Positions 1 to 12,739 of a stretch of DNA of 64,000 nt are shown one piece after another. Made by a program: the position numbers and the translations under genes. The DNA is from Wuchereria bancrofti (lineage: Eukaryota > Nematoda > Chromadorea > Rhabditida > Onchocercidae): the NCBI GenBank assembly GCA_005281725.1, contig SSBO01000012.1, positions 24,075,320 through 24,139,319 on the forward strand, read 5' to 3'. Under the pieces are notes generated by a model. That model was given only the letters and a program-made list of their open reading frames with translations. It had not been told where the DNA came from and made no database searches. Each line of letters begins with the position of its first letter. The first letter of the stretch is position 1.

Positions 1-336
1 TGCTACATCCCTCTACATTACCATCACCAAAGAAGAAAAGCAATAATACAGTAATACTATGTCGAATGGATGATGGATGTAATACTAGAGTGATAAGATA
101 TGATAAAACGTGATTTTCATGTTTTGCTTCATTTTATTTTTGTTTGATAATTAAAACATTTGAAACTTATGCAATTCTAAAATCACTGTTACAAACAGGT
201 GAAAAAGCTAAAATCTAAACATCATGACACTCAAGTCTTGTGCAGTTTATTAATCAACCTAAATAATAATAATACTATACACAAACAATTCCTTACTGCG
301 ATTTTTTTTGTGACAAATTTACATGAAAAAACATAC

Positions 337-3300
337 ACTTGTATAAACACGCTTTACAACACCGTACTTTATGACCAGAACATCGAAAGAAGCATCCAGT
401 ACTTGTATGACCACAGCACGTTCTGTTAGTGGTCCACATTCCTGAATTTCATATTCAGTTACAAATGAATAAATCATTTCTACTTTATTATATTATCCAT
501 TCTCAAAAGACACAAGAAACTAGAACAAATTCAACAAACCTTGATGAAGACACCAAAGAACATATCATCACTTGCTTCCGAGACTGTTTTTGCAATTAGT
601 TTTCTATCATTGCAATGACTTGCTATAGTTTCGATTTCTTTCACAGTTAAACCTGGTGCAGGAGAGTAACCAAGGGCTGCTGACAAAAAGCGATGTACCT
701 AAAAAACTGTCCTTAAACTATAAGAAGTAAAAACTCAACAAATGCTTAGGATATTTCATAAATACATTTGAATTCCCTCAAATTAAAAATGTCTTAGCTA
801 TTTTAGCTAATCGCAAAACTAATCATCCAAAATTAATAATTTCTAGCTAATCCCAAAAAGTAGTAACCACTATATATACTTCATATTTATGAAATAATGC
901 AGATATTCGAAATGAGTTGCTTAAATTGTAGAAATCTGATTTTACATAATTTGACTGCTCTATATCATACTCTATATTTATTATAATGATGATCAACGAA
1001 CCATAATATCTGGATATCGACGTATTGGTGAGGTGAAATGAGTATAAAACGGAACTGAAAGAGCGTAATGTGCATAATCAGCTCGGTTTTTCAACGAACC
1101 AACGCAGAAATATAATGCCAATTGCATTGATTTCATCAGTAAATGTGTTAGCATCTAAAACAAAGACGATATCATACTCTTTACTTGTAGTTTTAGCTAT
1201 AAAAAATACATAAATTTTAATTTTTACTTCTATTTCTTAATCATATGTTACTATTTGTGTTACCTGTACAACAGTTCGCTTTAATTCACTATCTCCTTCA
1301 TACTTTAGCAAGCTCGAAGCGATTGTTGCACTCGAGGAACCATCTAATTCGAAGCCGACCTTTTCACATTTCTCCAAAATATCACGTAGCATCTACAGAA
1401 TAACATTTGAGAAAGTATTTAAGAAGAATGAGATTTGGCAACATCAACAAAAATCTCAATAAGAAATAAAGTTCAGCAAGCTATTTTTATCAGTTTTGAA
1501 AAAGATGCGAAAAAATTATACCTTTATTTTTGGAGGTGGATGTCGTCGTAAAAGTGCAGTCTTCGGAAATGACAATTCAATTTTTCGAGCTACAGCCATA
1601 TTTGCCAGTAACATGAACTCTTCCACAAGAAAATTGGCTTCCTTACGCTATAATGAAATAACGTTAACATCGATCACATTTAAAAGAAAAAAAAAATTCC
1701 AAATTGATGAAACATTTACAAGTTGTGTAAGAAAGATCAAAGAGAGACCAATAGGAAGGAAACCTACTTCGCTAAGACAAAGACCGTTAGGCATTCCTGA
1801 TGTTTCATCAAGTGTAAAGTTCAGTTTTGGCATTTCGAAATTAATAGATCCGTTTTCAAATCGTTTTTTTCTCAGAATGACTGCAATCTGCAAAACTCGA
1901 TAATGATACATAGTTTTGACATTTAAGTAGATCTCTAGAATATCGATTTGTTGAGGATGAGATCGAAACATACAAAGTAACTACTTCCAAGAAATTTAGA
2001 TCATACAAAGTAGTATCATTCAAATCACTATTAAAAAGCATCCGAAGCAAATGATACCTTATTCAGACGAAGTATTGCTTCTTTTACTTCATCCGACTTT
2101 TTGCCATTGAAAATTTTCGGCAACTCGGATGACACGAAATCTTTTTCCGGATTAACGATAAAATCCTGCAGATAGTAAACTTGAATGTATCATATAAAAT
2201 TCTTCAGAAAACTACAGCTGACAAAATCAAGAGTTAGAAAACGAAAGCAAATCTGCTTACCTGCGCATGCTCATAAGAGAGCTTGCAACATGACCGAATA
2301 ATTGTACGTCCAAACCATTCATCAAATATTTCTCCTTGGTCATTAATCTTCCAAACCACCGAAAACGTCAGCCGATCGACATCAGGATTTAATGAACACA
2401 ATTCTTCACAAAGCATTTGTGGTAGCATTGGAATCACCTGGAAATCTCAGACAAATATAATTCAAAGCACTACGAAAATAAGTGCAGTGGAATTAAATGA
2501 ACTAACTTTGTGGACGAGATAAACCGATGTACCACGGTTAAAAGCCCAATGGTCAAGTTCGGTGCCGAATTGCACAAAATGCGAGACATCAGCTATATGA
2601 ACACCAACCTGGAATTTTCACAATATTTTCTACTTCCAAGAAAATGATACAAATTTAAGGGAGATGTTGTAACTTACCTCCCAACCAGGATTACCAGCTC
2701 CGTCACAGTTCGAAATTGGCTTTATGTGAAGAGCATCGTCCAAATCTCGAGCTGTACTTGGATCAATTGTGAACACAGTTTCATCTCGGAAATCCTTTCG
2801 ATATTTGAACTCCTTCTGCAAACAACACAAAGTTCTAGGACAGATAATTAGATTTATCAAATAAATTTCATTAGTTTGGCATTCAACGAAAACAAACTTC
2901 ATCAATTTTCCATTCCACTGCTTCGGTAATTGGAAGTGATGAAAGTGCAGCTTGTGAAAACTCTCGAGTATCAACATCATTCGCCAATAGTAAGCCTTCT
3001 GTTTCTGCTTCTATATCACCCGCTAAACCAAGGCTTTTGTATAACTTCCTAAACATATCATCGATTTATGCAGCAGAATATAACTAACTTCTTAAAAACA
3101 GTATCAGCAATGAAGAGAAGTTGCTAACCCCCGAGCAAATTGCGCTGTCGCTTGCCACTCTACCATTCGTGCCACATAAATGAATTTCGCAAAATCTTGG
3201 GGCCGGTCAAAAAATGCACCAGGCGTTTGTTCCGCTGGTATCATCATTCGTGGCATTCGTGAATCACCCGGCGAGAAAAGTGCCCAATTACGATTTCCGT

Positions 3301-6300
3301 CAGCCATCATTTTTAACATGCCTACTGCAGCTCGACAATGTTTCTGTTCACTGATGAAAACTACCTAAAATTTTTCACTTCACAAATATGAAATCCCGGC
3401 CTAATTATTCATAATTTACATAAATGGAGCATACCGTACCAATACCAACAACTGGCAAAGAACACCAGTTATAGATGACTAAAACAATGAAAAGTTTAGA
3501 CTTAACCTCAGCAGTTTTTTGAAGGCACATGTCAGGAATTCCCCAGTCCTCATCAGGCATATCCGATAAAATTCGATAATTTGATCGTCGCTGCACAGAC
3601 CCATTTGTGCCAGTTCCATTACGCCGTGTTGTTACTGTACTTATTCCCAAACTTGAAACGGAGGTACCACATGCTGATGTTCCGGATTGCGAAAGACCTC
3701 TTAAACATATCCAGTAAATTCCGACAGATGTGCTTTAAATGTTACTGAAAGATATAGATAAAAAATACTTTTACATACGTTGGTGAATCAGTTCGTTTTA
3801 TAATGGCCAATTTGGATATGGTATTCAGAATAAGCGGATCTATACCGCCGTTATCATCTATAACTCGTTTACGACGTTCCAATTCAAGCTGGAATAAAAT
3901 GAAATTCACAAATCTTACAACAAAAGTTAGGAATTCCATAGATTACATAGAAGCAACTCTGAAAATAACCTTTGCAGCAATACATAGCATCTGTTCGCGG
4001 CTGTATCGTCGATTACTTGTAACGGGTACATCTTCTTTCATCTTTTCACTTGAAATGCATTTACCAACGCATGCGGGTAACTGGAAGACGAAAGACTGTC
4101 TTATGAAAATTTCAGACTACAGGTAAATCACACTACAATAGACTCTCAACGATTTACAGTTTTTATAAGAAAAAGTAGTTTACATCAAGAAGTTCAGCTG
4201 GTGACAGTTCTACTTCGTAATCACTACGCTTGATTGGTGGGATGGTTAATGGCTTGCCGTTGTCGTCGACACTAGCTTTCAAATTTCCACCACGCCATGC
4301 TTCATACAGTGCATCACGAACCTTAACATTCCAAATTACGAAAAAAAAAAAATTGTAAAACAGACAGATAAAAAATCGAAAATAATATAGAGCTTACAAC
4401 CCAACAGTTCCTGTCTTTGATGCGAACAACGACAACATCACCATGAAGTGCGCGATTACGATCGTGAACACCAAGAATCAAGATATCCTGCTGTTCATCG
4501 CCCATAGGATTATCCACAAATGATTCCTCGTAATTGCGTTGATTAACACGCAAAATGCCCTTAAGTGAATCTAATACAATAACATAATTTCTTTACGTCT
4601 TCCAATATTCATAATGGAAGGTAGGGAAGTTAGTAATTAAATGGAAGATATGTCAAGACATGTAGAGGGATATTTAAAAAAATAAGCATATGAGCAACAT
4701 CAACTCACAAGGAATATAAGTATACCTTAATGAGATCTCCATTGGCTATTCCACGATTTACCGCATCCAAACTCATGTAAGGCATAAAAAAGGGTTTACG
4801 AGTCTTCTGATTCTGTTGAATATTTCGCTGTTGATTACTTCCATTAACTTGCTGGGCATTACCTTGCATGCAGTGTAAATTATTGAGATACTGATGATGT
4901 CCAGCTGCACCAAAACCACCATTTTTATTGGCTGCAAATGATAATTATGGATGTTTAAAAGTTTTCTCATATTTATAAACAAATAATATAGTTCTAAATA
5001 TGTAGCCAAATCAATCAGTCACATCAGAAAATATTCCAAATGAACATTGGTTTTTAATAAAAAAAAAGAAAAAAACAGAACAGAAAATTAACATAAAAAA
5101 GTAATATGGACAACATACTCTTATGCAATGCTTGTGTATGACTGTTTGCAATAGTCTCCATCACCATAGCATGTAGTAATGGGAGCAAACGTCACATCAA
5201 TAAAATTGAAACTTTAACCATACCCAAGTGCTGCAGCACTATAGCTGATAAACTAATCAAAAATCCGTGCCACTTATTTCATATTTAAGAAGTTTATATT
5301 TATTCTTAAAAAAAAAAAAAATTACAAAGAATAGAGAAGTGAAGGATGCCAACATTATCATTCCATTCCTACCACTGATTGCTACAGATCATTCATGGAA
5401 AGCTAGTTGGACAACTACACAATTATCATTTCACAGGCTAAATGAAAATTAGCGGATGGCGAATTATCCACAGTTACTCCGTAGACATGGAGAGTACTGA
5501 TTTGACAGTAGATATACACGGACAACAATAATTACAACATGTTAGTGTTAAAAATTGGGCACTTTCCAGCCAGCCGGATTCGAACCAGCGACCTAAGGAT
5601 ATCAGCTTGCACTCTACAGTCCTCCGCTCTACCAACTGAGCTATGGCTGGTCCCGCTAATGCTGAAATTTCCTCTTCCTATAAAGATCCTTACCTTACAG
5701 CTGTGGTTTTTTTAATATTTTAATATCTACTTGCAAAGTAGAAAGTAGAAACCCATGTTATTATTTCTACAGAAAGACAGGCAGACAGGTGGGAGAGAAA
5801 GGTATGTTGTTCTCATGTCATTGACAATATATTCTTCTAGCAAGTGAACCCACTGGTAGTGACGTAACTAACATTACCTTGTCTTTGAGGACCCAAACCA
5901 TGGGCAGAGATACCATGCCCCAATGATGCAGGTGTCGCCGGTCGTTGCATTCCGTCTGAAATCAGTGGATACATCGGGGAAAGTGGTGGTAATAGCCGAA
6001 TCAAATCCAGTGGTGCTAACTGAATCGTATTCCCGTTTGCTGCTACTCCGTTACCGCTACCTTAAACATACAACTAAATGGGACTGCCAAAAAGCCGGAT
6101 GCGAGCCTTAATCGAAAACAAGCCTTAATCACTACTATCAATTTCCCAGTACTTCGATCTAGTGGAATTTATTTCTTAATATATCTTAAAATAAAATTTA
6201 AAGGCTTCCTTCACATCTGATAAATTATTTCTTTTTCATGTTAAAAAAATAACTAACCAGAAGTATTATGTCGGGCAGATAAAGGTGACAATTGGGAACC

Positions 6301-7194
6301 GGCATGAACAATCGCAGCTGCTTTCATCGCTTTTTCAAATATACATGTGGGAAGAGCTGACGGATATGGATGACGATCTGCTTCGTGAGCTATAAGAAAA
6401 ACAAAGAAATGTTATGGAATTCATATTTTTTTGCTAATAACTTACAGTAAATTAATGCAAAAGTTGCATTTACAAATAATAATTAATCCTAATAAAGGAC
6501 ATCATCGTATTGTTGAATAACTTAACGACAAAATTACTTATTGAGACAAGTCCTGGTGGTAGTGGAGGAATTTTCCATCCTGCAACATCAAGGAGAGTGG
6601 CGGGATCGACTGATATTCCGTGATTTGTTGTCTCAATTATCGATGGTACAAGATTGTGGCGGTCCTTATTGCTCTCAGCAGTCATTATTGAGCCATTTCG
6701 ATCTTTTTTTCGTTTCTTCTTGTCAGCGTTTTTATCGCCACACCCCATTAATTCCGAAACACTAATCTTTCCTGTTCGTACGTTCTAAAGTAAATGACTC
6801 ATCATAATATTATAAGTCTGTATGAAATAAATTCAAATTAAATTTACACATTGCAGTCATTAGTTATTCTCATATTATGATAATTCAAATTGAATTCATA
6901 ACGTTTGATTTAGACAACAATCAGTTATATTACTATAGTTTATTTAATTTCCTTATAACGTATGGTATTAGCACTATGATATTTCATAGCTACTTTCTTC
7001 GATCAAATCAGATAACTTACGGTGGAAGAATTAATTCGTCCACGACGTTGAATTTCATCCAACAATGCGAGCTCTTCCACACTTAACGACATACGTACCC
7101 TTTCCTTGCCACCAGTTAATTCATTGAAACTTACAGTTCGTGAAGGTGATGTATCTTGAACTATTGGTACAATGCACTTTTTGCTAGATGACAT
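337..7194 (-). CDS. DIS3L2: DIS3L2-type 3'-5' exoribonuclease (C-terminus outside window)
   Basis: RNase II/RNB-family exonuclease that degrades uridylated RNAs from the 3' end in the cytoplasm. Twenty-three exons close in phase: 7021-7194, 6538-6784, 6258-6389, 5873-6060, 5119-5155, 4726-4931, 4398-4559, 4184-4321, 3970-4080, 3779-3888, 3507-3699, 3129-3364, 2898-3048, 2678-2815, 2507-2608, 2261-2437, 2058-2165, 1768-1887, 1522-1647, 1264-1392, 1002-1154, 540-698, 337-441 (about 1134 codons). The first 300 or so residues are a low-complexity Q/N/G-rich extension. A cold-shock region follows ([29 protein letters not shown]). The RNB domain has the catalytic signature [12 protein letters not shown] near residue 713, then VPMLP-type and [12 protein letters not shown] blocks and [10 protein letters not shown]. 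There is no PIN domain, which separates it from DIS3. The last exon ends at a GT donor, so the tail lies beyond base 1. Exon 5 (37 nt) is the least certain: it needs the gttagt donor at 5872. Confidence 0.93.
5565..5650 (-). tRNA. tRNA-Tyr (GUA) with a 13-nt intron
   Basis: The reverse complement folds as a full cloverleaf. The acceptor stem CCAGCCA/TGGCTGG is perfect with discriminator A; the D stem is GCTC/GAGC; the anticodon loop is CTGTAGA with anticodon GTA; the T arm is GCTGG-TTCGAAT-CCGGC (B box). About 13 extra bases sit after position 37, as usual for eukaryotic tRNA-Tyr, so splicing by the TSEN endonuclease is expected. Length is 86 = 73 + 13. It lies inside DIS3L2 intron 4 (5156-5872), same strand. 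A short T-run as Pol III stop is not obvious directly 3' of the gene. Confidence 0.93.
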
Positions 7195-8329
7195 GATTCC
7201 TCTGTATTGTGTGTTGCGTTGCCACCTGTCTTATTATTGTCACTATGATATCGTTACTGTTATTGCTGTTGTTGTTGTTGTTGTTGCTTGTTGTTCCGGT
7301 ATTATCGTGATGAATCGTTCTACAATTCTATTATTCATTTTACACAAATACTCAAATAACAAATGAAATGAAGCATTTCGCATATATATGCATTCATACG
7401 TACTTATCTATTACACTCATATTATTAATCAAAAATTTTTCATTTTTTAAAATAATTAAATGAGGATGATGAACAGAGTGTTATATTAAGTGCAAAAATA
7501 TCCCAACTGAAATACCAATCACTCATCCCTCTCTTTCCTTCTTAATGCGCAGATGAACATCTTTCAAACCTGTTTTAACCTCTTTTTCACACAATAACAG
7601 CTTCCTTCCTTTCTTATCAAGCTTATCCCTACCAACTTATAAACTTGTTATCAGAAATATCAACTAATGATAAGGAGATTATTAAAACGTTTATCCTAAG
7701 TATTGTATTCCATTTCGATTTCTTTGTTAAATAATACATGTAAAGATGATCACCACTGATAATTTGACTTATAATAAAACACGTACGTTTCTGTATGATT
7801 GAATCAGCAAAACGTGTAAGAATGAAATTACGCAAATCTGTGCAAAAGAATATGTAACGATGTTTCTACATATATGAATTATAAACAGGAAAGAAATAAG
7901 AATATTAGAATTTAAAGCTAAACTATAAATTAAGTTTCTATTGTTAGCAATTGTTTACAATAATTATATCAAACAATTAACAATACCATAAGTAATTGAT
8001 TATTTGATCATCTTACACAATTTTCGGATTGCATAAAACATATAACAGGACGTAAAAGTAGTAATGCAACAGAAAAGTACACGTAACGCATATTTACACG
8101 TAAGTAATCCCTGAACTACACTTTAAAAACGATAATTAGCAATGAACCAATCGCTATGATAACAGATAAACTGAATGGTATATTTGTGCCTGAACGTCAT
8201 GGCATGATCTCATGCTGTATGCAAATTAGTTGAACGGCGTACGTGCAATACTACAATTGCAACAATCCTTGAACATTCTGGAATTATATTCTCACGGGTT
8301 ACTGTATTACCGTTCATTCTGAGAGAGGA

Positions 8330-8620
8330 ATGTATTCCAGTATTACTGTACCCTGTATTCCATCTATTCCGGCGTTGTCAGTACATTTCAGGGCTACTGT
8401 ATCGTTTTTACACCTATTTCGCCGCAAAGTATGCTTTTACACCTACCGTACTTTGTTATTCTATCTATTTTGGTGATGAAATACAACTCCGGGATTATTG
8501 TACATATTCAGGGCCACCGTATTGTTTTTGCATCTATATTACTGCAGAATATATTTTTATATTTACCGTATTTTGTTATTCCATCAGTCCCCGGATTACT
8601 GTATATGTTTTAGTTGAAAA
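8330..8620. repeat. Degenerate tandem repeat, about 120-bp period
   Basis: Bases 8389-8465 (starting cagggctactgtatcg) recur at 8509-8585 (cagggccaccgtattg) with an offset of 120 and roughly 80% identity, including a shared ending 'gttattc(t/c)atc'. Weaker traces of the motif 'attactgtat' extend on both sides. It is an old, diverged minisatellite; no function is visible. Confidence 0.7.
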
Positions 8621-8831
8621 ATATTCCTGGCTTACTCTTCGGGGTTTATTGTATATGCATGCATTTTAAGAAGTAACAATAATATTCCAAAATTACTACT
8701 ATATATGCTGTATGTGCTAAAGATGAATTGTTTGTAAACAACGATTGCATCGCTAGTTTGTTATGCATAATATTGCAGCATGCACTATGCATAATTAGCA
8801 ACATATAAGACTTATTTACTTATTTATGTAT

Positions 8832-8863
8832 TGTTTACTTACATATATATATGTAAGTAAACA
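8832..8863. promoter_or_regulatory. Perfect 32-bp palindrome ending in forkhead-type motifs
   Basis: The sequence equals its own reverse complement: TGTTTACTTACATA on the left, its mirror on the right, with an (AT)n centre. The two ends are TGTTTAC and GTAAACA, the core bound by FOXO/DAF-16 factors. Further GTAAACA cores are at 8734-8740 and 8865-8871. It lies about 1.6 kb upstream of the DIS3L2 start. The palindrome is directly seen; regulatory use is inference. Confidence 0.55.
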
Positions 8864-8897
8864 TGTAAACATTTTGTTATTTTAATTATGGTTATGA

Positions 8898-8924
8898 CAT
8901 TTTCATGCATATTGCATGAAAATG
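8898..8924. repeat. Inverted repeat, 12-bp arms
   Basis: CATTTTCATGCA (8898-8909) and TGCATGAAAATG (8913-8924) are perfect inverted arms around TAT. It sits 35 bp after the 32-bp palindrome and is followed by another TGCATGCA. It could be a cruciform or paired homeodomain/POU-like site. Confidence 0.6.
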
Positions 8925-11204
8925 CATGCAGGTAATCTAAACTAATGATAAGCCTTCTATTATTACTAAATAGATAATCTCTATTATTAGTTTAATAATG
9001 AAAATTTCAAAGAATTCAAAAATGAGTTATCTTTTTGACTTTACCAAATTTGTGATTACTGTTTTCTATTTTTTTTTTTTTATTTCATAAAAGCTAAGTA
9101 AAACCTTCCGTGGAAATTCTTTCGCATTCTTCAATATTTCTTTTGCTGTTTTAGCATACGCCTGCGATCACGTAATAAACTAAACACCACTTTTTGTTGC
9201 AAAAAAAAAAAAGAGAAAAACTCATAAATCAAAAATTTTTTTCTATTATTCAGGAAGAAAGACAATGATTAAGATAATAAAACATATTAAATATATATTA
9301 AAAAACGAAATTAGAGTTAAAGAAGAAAAGATAGCAAAATTAATTTAATCCTTATAAATTAAGAAAATAGGCCACAATAATAAGGTTTGACTGTCCAAAC
9401 TAACCTAGAAAATAGGTTCGATAAGAAGTCATTAAATTAAAGGTCATAAAGGCTCCTAATCTTTTTTCCATGCCATTTTTCATTTCTAAACTTCTTTTCA
9501 GTTTTAATTCTATTACTATCAGATTTACTATATTACCTTTCATTTACACATGGTAGATATTACGAATATTTTAAACTTTTCGCTTCTTTTTTCAGATTAA
9601 ACAGCGACGATCAGCAATTTCAGCCATACAACCGAAATTCACTGCTTCAATCGCAGCAATAGTTGCTAATAGTTGAAAAATGTTTTTATTTGCAAGAAAA
9701 GTATATTCCTAAAATTTGCATTTCTGGCAAAAAGATACGCGCATCATTTTCCAAATTAATAATAAGCAATTCTAACAATATTTTAAAAAATATTGCACAT
9801 TATAATTAATTTGTCAGAATAATTTAACGATAATGAATTTGAATTATAAAAAAGTACAGTACAATGCTACTTCTCTATTCCATTTGCTTGTATACTCGGA
9901 TAATGATGTCAAATTCAGGAAAATACGGAAATGCTTCATGTTTCATAGTTCTTGATGATCTAATTTAGAAATTATAGAGCTCCTTAAATTAAAAAAAAAT
10001 CAAAGAAAAAAAAAGAAGACATTGTTTATCATTAGAAATGACAATATTTGGTAGTATTTCAAACGAATCATTAAATGCTTTGTCATTTATGTAATTCATT
10101 ATAGCATTTTATAGCAATAAATTCATAGTATTGGAATATTGGTATTTGTCAAATAAAATCCATTATATAATCCATCCGCATCATTTAAAATTATCATTTG
10201 AACAGTATCATTAATCGCTACTATTGCTTATCATTAGTTATCATCGTTTTATTATCAATTATCTTCAACAACAGTGGATTAGAGTTATTACTGTTAATAA
10301 GTAATATCAATTTATTCGCTCTTATCATATTGATATCTTTAGCAGTACCATGGTATTACAAAAAATCAGATATTAACATTGCAACATAAACTAAATGCAT
10401 TTCTTCTACGGAATTCTCCCGTGCAAATATAGGATCGTGTTTTTAAAATTGAAATTCAAATTATTTAGTTTGATACTTGTGGAAGTAACAATAGTATAAG
10501 GACTAACCTAGTCTAGTGAAAACAAAAAAATTTAATGAGTTGAGATTGAAATTTACGGATGTGTTATGTTCAAATTTGAAGCAAACGTTTAACATTCATT
10601 TTTGCAACTTACGTATTGTTAGTTTAGTATACACTTTATCTTGTACTCAACTTATCAAAGGTTATCTGATTAAAAAAACCGCGAAATTATTGTTATTCGC
10701 AAAATTGTAAGCATCGGTGATCATTTTATTTATTTCGAAGAAATCCTACCCACAAAGTTATCCAAAAAATTACTGTTTGCATATGCATATATCTCATCTA
10801 TACTGCTACCAACTCAATTCATCCCTATGCAGTCCGTCACGCTATCACCTTTAACTGTCGTCTTTCCAAATTTTCGACTAAAGGAATATCGTGTATATCG
10901 CATCACATCAGAGAGTAACGATTTCAAAAATCGCTATGCAAACAGATCATTTATTTTTGAACAATATCAGTGAAAAAAAAAGATAAAATTTAACTGAAAA
11001 AAAAAAACAAATGAAACAAATGAAATAAAGGTAGAAGTTAAAGGCTCAAAAAAGTCCACAATAAAAAGGAAAAACTCAGACTTTAAGTCACAATAATAAA
11101 AGTATTCAATTTTTTCTGATTTAATAATGCTTTTTTGCTAGAAAAAATGTATGTGTAGGAGTAAAGTCAAGGTAGCCATTAACTAGATAAAGTTACACAA
11201 AAAA

Positions 11205-11908
11205 TTAGGTGGTAGCGGTTCTTTTGGCTTGCATAACTTCTTTCCGACTTGCATCCTGAAGTAGCTGAGTATCCACTTGATCAGCAGGCAACTGCACATA
11301 TCGTACCACGGACCCACGAATAAAGCAATTTTTGACGGAAAGCATATGCGGATACCGCTCCGAATCAGTCACTGAGATATCCGTCAGTTTCATGTTTAAG
11401 TACTGATCAACAGAGTGTAATGTACCGCAGATACTGTAATGAAAAGATCATATCTTTTAATTGTAACAACAGCACTACAAAAATTATCTATTTTGTTCCT
11501 CTTCCATAACTAATTCCAAAAACAATACAAAGCAAGCATTTCTTTCACTATTTCCAATAACTAGTTATTTCCTAGCTTTTAAAGAGGAACAAAATAATTT
11601 GTCACTTCAGAAAGCTATAAAAATAATGAAATACTACTTCAATATCATTACAACTTACCTCAGATCATTCTTCAATTCCACCACCACATCTTTTCCAACC
11701 AACGATTTGAAAAAAGAATAAAATAGCTGCAAAAATGAGATCTAAATGGAGTTTAACTTCCATTCTTTTCTTGTTATGTATTTACCCAAGTGTACAGATT
11801 TTTATATAGATTGGTTTTCTTCCTCAACAGATTTTAAATGACATCTTGTATTTTTCTTCCTTCTATTCACCATAAAAAAGAAAGAAGAAAAAAAAAAAAA
11901 CATACCAT
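11205..11908 (-). CDS. LSM2: U6 snRNA-associated Sm-like protein LSm2
   Basis: LSm2 is a ring subunit of LSm2-8 (binds U6 snRNA 3' end, splicing) and LSm1-7 (mRNA decapping). There are three exons: 11906-11908, 11659-11726, 11205-11433, giving 99 aa, close to the human 95. Exon 1 is only the ATG, followed directly by gtatgt and a poly-U run; exon 2 starts LFYSFFKSLVGKDVVVELKN. Sm1 covers GKDVVVELKNDLSICGTLHS and Sm2 covers NCFIRGSVVRYVQLP. The protein is almost identical to animal LSm2 up to KRTATT at the C-terminus. Confidence 0.96.
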
Positions 11909-12739
11909 TTCAACGAACAATTCTAACGCATGTCAAACAAGAAATGATACCCTGAAACTGCACTATCAACTATGATAACACTATTCAGTTTATGATAATA
12001 CCAAGTGCGTAGAATGGTTTTCTTTTTCGGAACAGTTCATTTTCCTTCAAAAATTTTCTACTGAAGGAACCTGAGACAAACTACATTCCTTCCTCCTCTC
12101 TATTTTTCTACTAGTATTTAAAAGAGTAGGCTCTCCAAATAAGATAATTTTTACTACTTCAGCTACTCCGACTATCCAACTCTTCAAAATCCTACAAATA
12201 ACACAAATCCATTACTTCGAATATACTAATGGTTATTTCGTGCTCTACCAAAGAGTGGAAGAAAACAGTAAAACGGAATAGCTAAAGTTAAACTCTTTCA
12301 TTATGACCGCCAAAAGTTGCTACCATCAGAAATACATATCCGATACCAGATCTCACTGAACCGAAATAACAGAAGTCAGACATTTATGGTTATTTATTTA
12401 GCTTCTGCATTTGCAAACAAATGAATGCAAGATGCTATGTTTATGACACAAAAAAAAATAAGGAAAATAAAATATTGAAAGGAAGAAAAAACTATCAAGA
12501 AACATTTAAAATGCAATAAAATGAATAACAAACAACTTCTGTGATAGGGAGGAAAGGAAGATTACGAGAAAGTTTGAATCTATTATGCAAACAAAAATTC
12601 CGTCTAATTTAATTCTCTAAATTCCATTCTTCTCCTCTCATTTTCATGACACGCTAACTGTAATCTGACAGATACATTTCATTAACCTTTATAATCAGGA
12701 TGATGTACCTAGTACAAGTGTAAACAAATGAAGCTGTTG
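11909..12739. other. Intergenic, LSM2 promoter side and TSEN34 3' end
   Basis: 830 bp, AT-rich, with no exon or repeat seen. LSM2 is downstream of TSEN34 on the same strand. The gap is wide for a nematode operon (about 100 bp in C. elegans), so separate promoters are the simpler reading. Confidence 0.5.

Larger units (their letters stand above)
7195..11204. other. 4-kb intergenic region upstream of DIS3L2
   Basis: No convincing exon on either strand. It holds an AAC/GTT trinucleotide run at about 7263-7290, a degenerate 120-bp repeat (8330-8620), a palindrome cluster (8832-8924) and homopolymer A/T runs. Open frames near 8431, 10198 and 10516 lack family similarity or proper starts. It probably includes the DIS3L2 promoter and the LSM2 3' end. 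Confidence 0.6.

Noticed and set aside
1496..1903. Plus-strand 135-residue frame
   Set aside because: Antisense shadow of two DIS3L2 exons.
10198..10389. Plus-strand 63-residue hydrophobic open frame
   Set aside because: Starts at TTG, not ATG; composition is what AT-rich sequence gives by chance; no splice context.
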